A stretch of 15,400 nt of DNA from Rickettsiales bacterium (GTDB lineage Bacteria > Pseudomonadota > Alphaproteobacteria > Rickettsiales > UBA8987). The stretch covers positions 15,570 through 30,969 of the forward strand of contig JAHDHN010000007.1 in the NCBI GenBank assembly GCA_020631295.1, written 5' to 3'. The notes beneath the pieces were generated by a model. The model was not told the DNA's origin. It searched no databases and saw only the letters and a program-made list of their open reading frames with translations. How positions within the stretch are numbered: the stretch's first letter is position 1; each line of letters starts with the position of its first letter. Made by a program: the position numbers and the translations under genes. Shown here piece after piece: positions 1-5,944 of this stretch.

Positions 1-95
1 TTGTGCCCGAAGTGCTGGTGGAAGGCGATAGCTATAAAATCATCCGCCCACGCCCGTCTTACGATGATTTACTTGGGTTGGATAGCGCCCACTAA
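1..95 (+). CDS. 3' end of an unidentified protein (partial)
   Basis: An open frame enters from the left edge in phase 3 and stops with TAA at 93-95. About 30 C-terminal residues are visible, ending in YKIIRPRPSYDDLLGLDSAH. The reading looks coding: balanced composition, and it ends exactly where the opposing gene ends. The fragment is too short to assign a family. Its stop overlaps the stop of the minus-strand ntrY gene (TAG at 92-94), so the two genes converge with no space for a terminator between them. It could be a chance open frame, but the tail-to-tail fit argues for a real gene. Confidence 0.5.
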   Translation, partial: VPEVLVEGDSYKIIRPRPSYDDLLGLDSAH

Positions 96-2071
96 CAACG
101 GAAACTACAGCGCACAATGGCACCGCCATCTGCATGGTTCTGCAGCTCTATCTGCCCACCATGCTCCTTAGTGATTTTTTCTACAATCGCCAGCCCAAGG
201 CCCGTGCCTTCGGCTTTTTCTGTACGATATGGCGTGATGCCTTCTTGCAAAATAGCCTCACTAAACCCAGGCCCTGCATCACGCACTGAAAGCTCCACCA
301 TGCCATCTTCTTGTGGCTCAAGCGTAATAAAAATCGCTTTTTCCTGCAGCGATTGCATGCTTTCTGCCGCATTCTTTAGCAAATTCTGCAATAGCTGCTT
401 GAGCTGCTGCGCATCCGCTAGAATCATGCAGCTTTCTTGCTCTGGCAGATGGTAGCTAATATCTGCATGTGCCACCTGCTCCGAAATAACGGCTGCCTTA
501 ATCGCAGGTACAATATCCAGCTGCTTTAACTCCGGCGCAGGCAATTTAGCAAAATAAGCAAAGGCGTCCACAATATGGCGCACCGTTTCAATATGGCGCA
601 AAATCGTGCCCGTATATTGGCTGAATTTTTCTTTTTCTGCTGCCTGCAAATCACTGCCATATTTCTTTGCCAAGCGCTCTGCAGAAAGCTGCATGGGCGT
701 GAGCGGATTCTTGATTTCATGCGCCACACGGCGTGCCACATCCGACCAGGCCGCATTGCGCTCTGCCACTTGCAGTTCGGTAATATCATCCAAAGTGATC
801 AATGTGCTTTGCAAGGCAAGCTGCACCTGGTGCACCAGCACAGTGCGTTGCTGCTTGTCCCGCACCCATTTGATTTGCTGCAAGGATGGCATGGCGCCCT
901 CTTCCACCTGCTTCCAAGCAGGCCATGCTGTTTTCAGCTCCTGCCCTTCCAATGCCTCTTGATGCAAAATGCCCTTTGCTGCGGCATTAGACACCGTAAT
1001 GTTGCCCGCAGCATCCACCACCAATACACCGGTGGAAATTTCTGCCAGCAGCTGCGCCATAAAGTCTTTCTGCTGTACCAAACTGGCCTGGTTATGCTGC
1101 AATTCCTCTGCCATGCGGTTAAAGGCACGGGTGAGTGTGCCCATCTCATCATCCTGCCCTATATCTTCTGCGCGCACATCTAACTTGCCCTCTTTCAGTG
1201 CTTGCGTGGCTTCTACCAAATTGGAAATAGGCCGCGTTAAACGTCCAGCAAAGCGCAAACCCGCCCAAATGGTGGCCAATAATAATAGCAATGCCACTGC
1301 TAAGAAGATGAGTAGGAACTGCAATTGCAGCTTGTTAATATTGCCCTTCAGGCGTTGATATTCATTCACCGAGCCTTGCGTTTCAGCATAAAAGGCAAGC
1401 ACATTTTCATCCAACATACGGCCAATCAGCAGATAGGTATGGCTATATTCAGACAGCAAAATAAGTGCGCGTACGCGGTTATTTTCTTCACTAAACACCG
1501 CCACCTCACCGCCCAGCGCATGGTGCATCACCTTTGTATCCAACAGCCGGTTCTCCAACGAATTGAGCGGTATTTCAAATATACCCTCCTCTTCTACCGC
1601 ACCTTCATGCTGAAACACCACCGCCTCTGAAAGCTCACGGATGATCGCTTGCGTGCGGATAATCTGCTTCAAACGCTTTGGATCACGCTTTAACAAAGGA
1701 GATTGGCGGTTAAGATCGCTCGCCATGGCCGCCGCATCGCCGCGGATATTGTTTTTATGCTCTGTCAAATATCCTTCTGCCGCCTGCAAGGAAGATTCCA
1801 GCGCAGTGCTTACCTTGGTATTAAACCAATTTTGCAACCCCAAATTAAAGAACAGCACCGAAAATATCGCCACCAGTAAGGTGGGCACCAAGGATACCAA
1901 ACCAAACATCACCACCATGCGCGTTTGCAGCTTGGTGCCGGCCTGGCCACGCTGGCGCGCGCGCCATAGGCGGTAAATTTTAAGCGCAATGGTGCCGCTA
2001 AGTAATAACAGCACGCACATCACGCCCAGCATCACCAGAGACAACATATCATATGATCCAACCATCGGCAT
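92..2071 (-). CDS. ntrY: NtrY-type sensor histidine kinase
   Basis: Membrane sensor kinase of 659 aa, of the NtrY branch of the NtrY/NtrX nitrogen and redox two-component system. Three membrane segments are visible (about 8-30, 51-76 and 251-272), with a sensory region of about 175 aa between the second and third. A HAMP linker follows (about 273-328), then a PAS-like domain (about 335-440). The HisKA domain has its phospho-acceptor His at about 451 (AHEIKNPLTP). The HATPase domain has an N box (NLLKNAAE, about 563-570), a G1 box (DAGPG, 598-602) and a G2 box (GTGLGLAI, 622-629), so all catalytic motifs are present. It is somewhat shorter than free-living NtrY proteins (usually above 700 aa), mainly at the N terminus. 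No ntrX response regulator adjoins it. The start is uncertain: Met1, Met3 and Met9 are all possible and none has a strong Shine-Dalgarno. It is convergent with the fragment at 1-95. Confidence 0.9.
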   Translation of the reverse strand: MPMVGSYDMLSLVMLGVMCVLLLLSGTIALKIYRLWRARQRGQAGTKLQTRMVVMFGLVSLVPTLLVAIFSVLFFNLGLQNWFNTKVSTALESSLQAAEGYLTEHKNNIRGDAAAMASDLNRQSPLLKRDPKRLKQIIRTQAIIRELSEAVVFQHEGAVEEEGIFEIPLNSLENRLLDTKVMHHALGGEVAVFSEENNRVRALILLSEYSHTYLLIGRMLDENVLAFYAETQGSVNEYQRLKGNINKLQLQFLLIFLAVALLLLLATIWAGLRFAGRLTRPISNLVEATQALKEGKLDVRAEDIGQDDEMGTLTRAFNRMAEELQHNQASLVQQKDFMAQLLAEISTGVLVVDAAGNITVSNAAAKGILHQEALEGQELKTAWPAWKQVEEGAMPSLQQIKWVRDKQQRTVLVHQVQLALQSTLITLDDITELQVAERNAAWSDVARRVAHEIKNPLTPMQLSAERLAKKYGSDLQAAEKEKFSQYTGTILRHIETVRHIVDAFAYFAKLPAPELKQLDIVPAIKAAVISEQVAHADISYHLPEQESCMILADAQQLKQLLQNLLKNAAESMQSLQEKAIFITLEPQEDGMVELSVRDAGPGFSEAILQEGITPYRTEKAEGTGLGLAIVEKITKEHGGQIELQNHADGGAIVRCSFRC

Positions 2072-2104
2072 AAGGCTGGTATAATCGAGTTTAGATCATA
2101 ATGC

Positions 2105-2133
2105 TAGATAGACACTGTTATATGTTCTGTAAA
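2105..2133 (-). promoter_or_regulatory. Possible sigma70-type promoter for ntrY
   Basis: Read on the minus strand, TTTACA (2128-2133) and TATCTA (2105-2110) are separated by exactly 17 nt and lie 34 nt or more upstream of the ntrY start. They match the consensus boxes at 5/6 and 4/6 positions. This is pattern matching only, in an AT-rich spacer. Confidence 0.25.
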
Positions 2134-2155
2134 CAATTTCTGCACCCCATACACC

Positions 2156-2229
2156 CGTCATTCCATGGCTTGTCCATGGAATCTCACGGCAATTAGCAGG
2201 AGATCCCACGGACGAGCCGTGGGATGACG
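2156..2229. repeat. Two-hairpin palindromic intergenic repeat
   Basis: A 74-bp element whose ends are inverted copies of each other (CGTCATTCC at 2156-2164, GGGATGACG at 2221-2229, one mismatch). It contains two perfect 9-bp hairpins with 5-nt loops: 2160-2168 with 2174-2182 (loop CTTGT) and 2203-2211 with 2217-2225 (loop ACGAG). About 20 nt separate them. The second hairpin is roughly the reverse complement of the first in its ends and loop, but its stem sequence differs. It lies in the spacer between ntrY and nrsF. The layout (GTCATTCC start, CTTG-type loop, GGATGAC end) resembles dispersed repeats in many bacterial intergenic regions. It has no coding content. Confidence 0.75.
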
Positions 2230-2245
2230 AGGGATTTCTAAATAA

Positions 2246-2875
2246 CTACCAGCGCAAGAAACGGGCTGAGAGCCAATTGGCTACCACAATACCCAACAGC
2301 AATGGCACGATAATCCAGAGTAGAATAAATAAGCCGCCATCCATGGTTTCGGTGAGATGTAATACCATAAGCGACACAGCGCCAAAGCCAACTGCCACGC
2401 TGGTGCCTGCCAACTGCGCATTTACCACCGCACCACGGCGTGCCAGGAAAAAGAAGCTGAGCAATGGCAACACCAAGCCGCCCCACATCACGCAAGAGCA
2501 ATGCATGCCAAGCCCGCAGGTGACATCGCCGCTCATCACAATTTTGGCACCTTGCAGCAGCACATATAGCATGGAAAGCACATGTAAACGCGGTGCACAG
2601 CGCTTCACACAAGGCGCACCAGGCACCGGCGTGAATGCGGCAATATACATGCCTTGCAGCGCAATGAGCAATAACAGCACCAGCTCACCCAGTAAAAGCG
2701 GGTCTTGCAGCAGCATAGCAAGCGGTGCCTTAAGCCCACGAAATGCGGTGAACCCTATCAGATAGAGTGCTGCCAGCGTGATTAACGCGCCCAACACCAT
2801 AAAAGGGCGATATGGCGCACGCGGCTTGTGCTCCTCAGACAATTCTGAAATCATACGTTCAATAGCATCATTCAT
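2246..2875 (-). CDS. nrsF: NrsF-family (DUF1109) membrane anti-sigma factor
   Basis: A 209-aa polytopic membrane protein with a short charged cytoplasmic N terminus (about 1-23) and roughly six hydrophobic segments (about 24-43, 58-80, 97-113, 128-145, 155-175, 180-203). Length, topology and position directly after an ECF sigma gene fit the NrsF/DUF1109 family. Members sequester a sigmaF-like ECF factor at the membrane and release it under stress; in Caulobacter the trigger is heavy metals sensed through cysteines (family knowledge). Five cysteines are present here: C89, C93, C120, C126 and C128, near the predicted membrane faces. Its ATG overlaps the sigma factor's TGA by 4 nt (2872-2875), implying translational coupling. 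The family call rests on context and topology more than on a signature motif. Confidence 0.8.
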   Translation of the reverse strand: MNDAIERMISELSEEHKPRAPYRPFMVLGALITLAALYLIGFTAFRGLKAPLAMLLQDPLLLGELVLLLLIALQGMYIAAFTPVPGAPCVKRCAPRLHVLSMLYVLLQGAKIVMSGDVTCGLGMHCSCVMWGGLVLPLLSFFFLARRGAVVNAQLAGTSVAVGFGAVSLMVLHLTETMDGGLFILLWIIVPLLLGIVVANWLSARFLRW

Positions 2876-3441
2876 GACTCATTCTTTCCTAATGTGACGC
2901 GAAGGGTTTTATAGGCACGATGGGCAGTCACTTTCACATTGCTTTCGCTCATTTTCAGCTTAGCCGCCACCTCCTTCACGCTATATTCTTCAAGCTTCAA
3001 TAGCCGCACCACTTCCGCCTGTTTTTTAGGCAGCGCTGCCACTTCCTTATGTAATAATTCGTTATCAAAGCCCGATTCGGTTACGTCTTCTTCATCGCTC
3101 AGCTGCTGCTCTATCTCGCTAAACTCCACATAATGCCTGGCCTGATTGCGGTAGGTCTTGCGTAAATAATCGGTAAAACGGAACTGGATAATCGCATTCA
3201 ACCACGGCAAAAACGGGCGCGATATGTCATAAGTATGCAGCGCTTTATCCACCGCGATCAGAATATCCTGCACCACATCGTCCTTATCATCATAATGGTG
3301 CAAGCGTGGGGTAACTTTACGCGCAATCTGCTGGGCAGCCTCACGTAGAAACTGTGCATAGGCTGTTTTATCGCCAGCTAATGCTGCCTGTGCGAGCGTT
3401 TCAATCGCCGGTGGCGATGTCTCTTTTTTCCCTTTTGCCAT
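2872..3441 (-). CDS. sigF: ECF-type RNA polymerase sigma factor (sigmaF-like)
   Basis: A 189-aa extracytoplasmic-function sigma factor. Region sigma2 spans about 25-98 and includes DDVVQDILIAV, PFLPWLNAII and FTDYLRK, the usual core- and -10-binding surface. Region sigma4 spans about 128-182, with the helix-turn-helix at YSVKEVAAKLKMSESNVKV (153-171). There is no extra C-terminal domain. I chose the ATG at 3441: a good Shine-Dalgarno (AAGGAG) lies 4 nt before it, whereas the in-frame GTG at 3444 would sit only 1 nt from it. The ATG overlaps the uppP TGA by 1 nt, and the 3' end overlaps nrsF by 4 nt, so the three genes form one tight operon. Pairing with an NrsF-type anti-sigma factor suggests the Caulobacter SigF class. 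Its regulon cannot be read from this window. Confidence 0.88.
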   Translation of the reverse strand: MAKGKKETSPPAIETLAQAALAGDKTAYAQFLREAAQQIARKVTPRLHHYDDKDDVVQDILIAVDKALHTYDISRPFLPWLNAIIQFRFTDYLRKTYRNQARHYVEFSEIEQQLSDEEDVTESGFDNELLHKEVAALPKKQAEVVRLLKLEEYSVKEVAAKLKMSESNVKVTAHRAYKTLRVTLGKNES

Positions 3442-4232
3442 CACACTCCTTTCGCCAGCAGCAGCAAAATAGTTACACCGAGTATGATGCGGTAATACGC
3501 AAAAGGGATAAAGCCGTGCTTGCTGATGAAGCTAATCACATGCCTAACTACAAATAACGCAGTGATGAATGCCACCACAAATCCCACTGCCAGCAGGCGC
3601 ATATGTTCTGTTTCCAGCAAATGCGCGTGTTTATAAAGGTCATACACCACCGCGCCCAGCATGGTAGGAATAGCAAGGAAGAAGGAAAATTCTGTGGCGG
3701 TTTTGCGGTCTAGACCTAACAGCAAACTGCCCATGATGGTTGCGCCCGAACGGCTGGTGCCAGGAATCATCGCCAGTGATTGGCACACACCAATTTTCAA
3801 CGCTGTGGGCAAGGTGACGGCATCTATGGAAGTGGTGCGTGCTTTGAGCGGCAGGCGCTCAATCCATAAAATAATAAGACCACCAATTATCAACATACTC
3901 GCCACAATGGTGGGGTTGAATAACACAGCCTTAATCTGCGCGTGAAACAATGCTCCCAGAACCGCAGCCGGCAAAAAGGCAATGGCAACAGACAAAGCAA
4001 AATGCTGCGCTTTTTTGTCTCTTGGCAGGCCGAGCAAGGTGGAAATCAATTTTTTACGATACAGCACACAGACGGCTAAAATAGCGCCCAGCTGAATCAC
4101 AATTTCATAGACAAAATTGGGCACGGATGAAAAATCCAACAACCACCCTGCCACAATCACATGACCGGTGGAACTTACCGGAATAAATTCGGTAAAGCCT
4201 TCGATAATGGCAATAAGTATGGCTTCGAACAT
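3441..4232 (-). CDS. uppP: Undecaprenyl-diphosphatase UppP/BacA
   Basis: A 263-aa integral membrane protein that dephosphorylates undecaprenyl diphosphate, regenerating the lipid carrier for peptidoglycan and other envelope polymers; overexpression gives bacitracin resistance (family knowledge). The catalytic motifs are intact. EGFTEFIPVSSTGH at 11-24 supplies the two glutamates (E11, E15) and H24; PGTSRSGAT at 157-165 supplies R161. Length is standard and about eight hydrophobic segments are visible. The ATG at 4232 has only a modest AGG about 10 nt upstream. It is the first gene of the uppP-sigma-nrsF operon, so the envelope enzyme is co-transcribed with its neighbours' sigma switch. Its start lies only 40 nt beyond the terminator of the preceding operon. 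Confidence 0.95.
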   Translation of the reverse strand: MFEAILIAIIEGFTEFIPVSSTGHVIVAGWLLDFSSVPNFVYEIVIQLGAILAVCVLYRKKLISTLLGLPRDKKAQHFALSVAIAFLPAAVLGALFHAQIKAVLFNPTIVASMLIIGGLIILWIERLPLKARTTSIDAVTLPTALKIGVCQSLAMIPGTSRSGATIMGSLLLGLDRKTATEFSFFLAIPTMLGAVVYDLYKHAHLLETEHMRLLAVGFVVAFITALFVVRHVISFISKHGFIPFAYYRIILGVTILLLLAKGV

Positions 4233-4271
4233 ATGTTATTACCTAGCTGAAAAAAATAATAGAATCAGCAT

Positions 4272-4305
4272 AAAAAAAAAGGGCACCGCCATGGATGCCC
4301 TTTTT
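4272..4305 (-). terminator. Rho-independent terminator, possibly bidirectional
   Basis: A perfect 10-bp stem (AAAAAGGGCA at 4276-4285 with TGCCCTTTTT at 4296-4305) has a 10-nt loop. On the minus strand it is followed by nine T residues. It lies 27 nt past the stop of the HhH gene and ends that operon before uppP. The A/T tracts on both sides would also allow function in the other direction. Confidence 0.9.
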
Positions 4306-4331
4306 GAATATTAGAGAAATAAGCGACTGCC

Positions 4332-4799
4332 TTATTTCATCAATTTTTTGGCTTGGCCTTTCCAATCGTCGCGATCAATACGACCAGGGAAGAACTCAAT
4401 CGCCTCATCAATTTTTAGCGCATCTGCCTTGGTTACTTTAGACACCTGCTCATAGGTCTTAATGCCCAAGCCATTCAGTTTCTTCTCAATTACTGGGCCC
4501 ACACCTTTGATTTTCTTCAAATCGTCCTTTGCACCTGCTTTTGCAGCACCCATAGAAAGAGACGCAGCAAAATCTGATTTCTTTGCAGGCGCTGCCTTTT
4601 TAGCCGCAGGCTTTGGTGCAGCTTTCTTAGGCGCCGGAGCTGGAGCTGGTGTTGCATCGCACGCATTTTCGTTGCAATCAGACTTAGGGCATTTGCAGAA
4701 TTTAGCAAATAACCAGCCAAGCAAAAAGGCCACCAACAGCATAATAAAAATTTCCCACACTGCCGTGGATTTATCTAATGGGTTAAGATCTTGGAACAT
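4332..4799 (-). CDS. Membrane-anchored helix-hairpin-helix protein
   Basis: A 155-aa protein with one membrane segment (about 13-33), four closely spaced cysteines just after it (C35, C37, C42, C47), and a flexible Pro/Ala/Lys linker (about 50-74). The C-terminal domain of about 60 aa (92-155) carries a helix-hairpin-helix signature (LKKIKGVGPVIEKKLNGLGI, 94-113) and ends FPGRIDRDDWKGQAKKLM. Similar C-terminal modules occur appended to NADH dehydrogenase chain E and other alphaproteobacterial proteins (my recollection). HhH folds usually bind DNA backbone but also mediate protein contacts, so a nucleic-acid role is only a possibility. The Shine-Dalgarno is excellent (AAGGAGG, about 8 nt from the ATG). 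It follows the OmpA-like gene by 35 nt and ends in a strong terminator, forming a two-gene operon. Function unknown. Confidence 0.8.
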   Translation of the reverse strand: MFQDLNPLDKSTAVWEIFIMLLVAFLLGWLFAKFCKCPKSDCNENACDATPAPAPAPKKAAPKPAAKKAAPAKKSDFAASLSMGAAKAGAKDDLKKIKGVGPVIEKKLNGLGIKTYEQVSKVTKADALKIDEAIEFFPGRIDRDDWKGQAKKLMK

Positions 4800-4834
4800 A
4801 GCATACGCCTCCTTTTAATATGTTTATGACTGTA

Positions 4835-5764
4835 TTATTCCTGAATAACAATGTCCGCACGACGGTTTTTCTCACGTCCATATACGGTTGCATTATCCGC
4901 AATAGGGCGAGACTGACCAGCCGATGATGTTGCAATATTTTCAGCAGCAGCACCTGCCTCCACCAGCACGGCTTTCACAAAATCCGCACGCTGCTGGCCC
5001 AGCTGTTGGTTAAAGCTTGGATCACCTGTATTATCCGTATGGCCTGTAATTACGGCCTTGCTATCACCTGTAATGGCAGAAGCCACCGATGCTAACTTGG
5101 CTTTTAAGCCCTCACGATCACCTGCATCAGCAGAGCCGAAAGGAAAATATACTACTGCACCGGCGGAGCCATTTTCACCTGATGTTTCCACCTCAAAATC
5201 ACTGCGCTGTTTTTCAAACACACGCAACAAAGCACCTTCAAATGGTGCTAATTTAGCACGCTCTAATACTGCATCAGACACGCTCATGCTCTTTTCTGAT
5301 AGCAATATTTGTGCGTCCGAAAGTCCCAAAAATTGCTGTACAGCCTTAGCACGCTCAAGGCCAATGCCAGCAGCTTCACTTGGCAATGCACGGCCCACAA
5401 TTTCTGCTACAAAACCTGCTTTTTCACTTAATACTTGCTTTACCGCCGCGGCATATTCTGCCGGATTAGACATTAATGGCTCTGTGTTACCAAAGGTGAA
5501 AAACAGCTTATCTTTTACCAAGCCGGCCGGATCAATAGCATTCGCATCTGCAGTATCGCTTGCTGCTTCATCTGCATTAGCGTTAGCATTAGCCGCATCA
5601 CCTGCACTATCCGCTGCCGCCTCTGCATCTGCAGCATTTTCGCTTGCTGCAGCAACTGCATTTGCACCATCATCTCCACATAATCCTTTTACACCGCATG
5701 TATACCACGCCGTGCATAATGCAGACCATAATACAAATAAAAGTAAAACACCTAACGCTCTCAT
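4835..5764 (-). CDS. OmpA-family envelope protein with a degenerate second OmpA-like domain
   Basis: A 309-aa envelope protein. The N terminus is a membrane anchor or uncleaved signal (about 4-22) followed by YTCGVKGLC. Then comes an Ala/Asp/Asn-rich low-complexity linker (about 33-77). The C-terminal domain (about 203-307) is a canonical OmpA/MotB peptidoglycan-binding fold: VYFPFGSAD, GHTDNTGD at 241-248 and NRRADIVI at 300-307. Residues about 86-156 (LFFTFGNTE ... GLERAKAVQQFLGL ... ILLSEKS) look like a second, degenerate copy of the same fold lacking the HTDN motif. The likely role is tethering an inner-membrane component to peptidoglycan. A clear GGAGG precedes the ATG. It is probably co-transcribed with the downstream HhH protein. 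The exact subfamily is not recognised. Confidence 0.85.
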   Translation of the reverse strand: MRALGVLLLFVLWSALCTAWYTCGVKGLCGDDGANAVAAASENAADAEAAADSAGDAANANANADEAASDTADANAIDPAGLVKDKLFFTFGNTEPLMSNPAEYAAAVKQVLSEKAGFVAEIVGRALPSEAAGIGLERAKAVQQFLGLSDAQILLSEKSMSVSDAVLERAKLAPFEGALLRVFEKQRSDFEVETSGENGSAGAVVYFPFGSADAGDREGLKAKLASVASAITGDSKAVITGHTDNTGDPSFNQQLGQQRADFVKAVLVEAGAAAENIATSSAGQSRPIADNATVYGREKNRRADIVIQE

Positions 5765-5794
5765 GACATTCCTCCGTCATTTATAGTAAATTGA

Positions 5795-5888
5795 ATTTGT
5801 GCTTAGGCACAAAACGCTCGCTAACGCGGCGGAATCCCGCCCCTTTGGGCGGTCTCTATAGTGCATTCATTTTATGAATACACTATAT
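5795..5888. repeat. Hairpin-rich repeat between mrcA and the OmpA-like gene
   Basis: Three successive inverted repeats are visible: 5796-5802 with 5807-5813 (7 bp, loop TTAG); 5837-5842 with 5847-5852 (6 bp, CCGCCC/GGGCGG); and a long one at 5857-5887 (TATAGTG, a mismatch, ATTCAT, loop TTT, then the complement). The last is a 13-bp AT-rich stem with one internal mismatch. No T-run follows any of them on the minus strand, so they look like repeat elements or RNA processing sites rather than intrinsic terminators. The CTCTATAGT at 5854-5862 also begins one end of the MITE-like element near 11189. Confidence 0.6.
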
Positions 5889-5944
5889 AATGTGGAGTCT
5901 TAATAACTTTTCTTGGATTATAAGTATAGGAATTTTTTCCAGCC

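Noticed and set aside
575..1183. A 202-codon plus-strand open frame inside ntrY
   Set aside because: It is antisense to the kinase's catalytic domains with a Cys/His/Gln-rich, domain-free translation. It is a shadow of the real gene.
5058..5786. A 242-codon plus-strand open frame over the OmpA-like gene
   Set aside because: Its low-complexity Ala/Ser sequence is the complement of the Ala-rich linker of the OmpA-like protein. No independent evidence for it.
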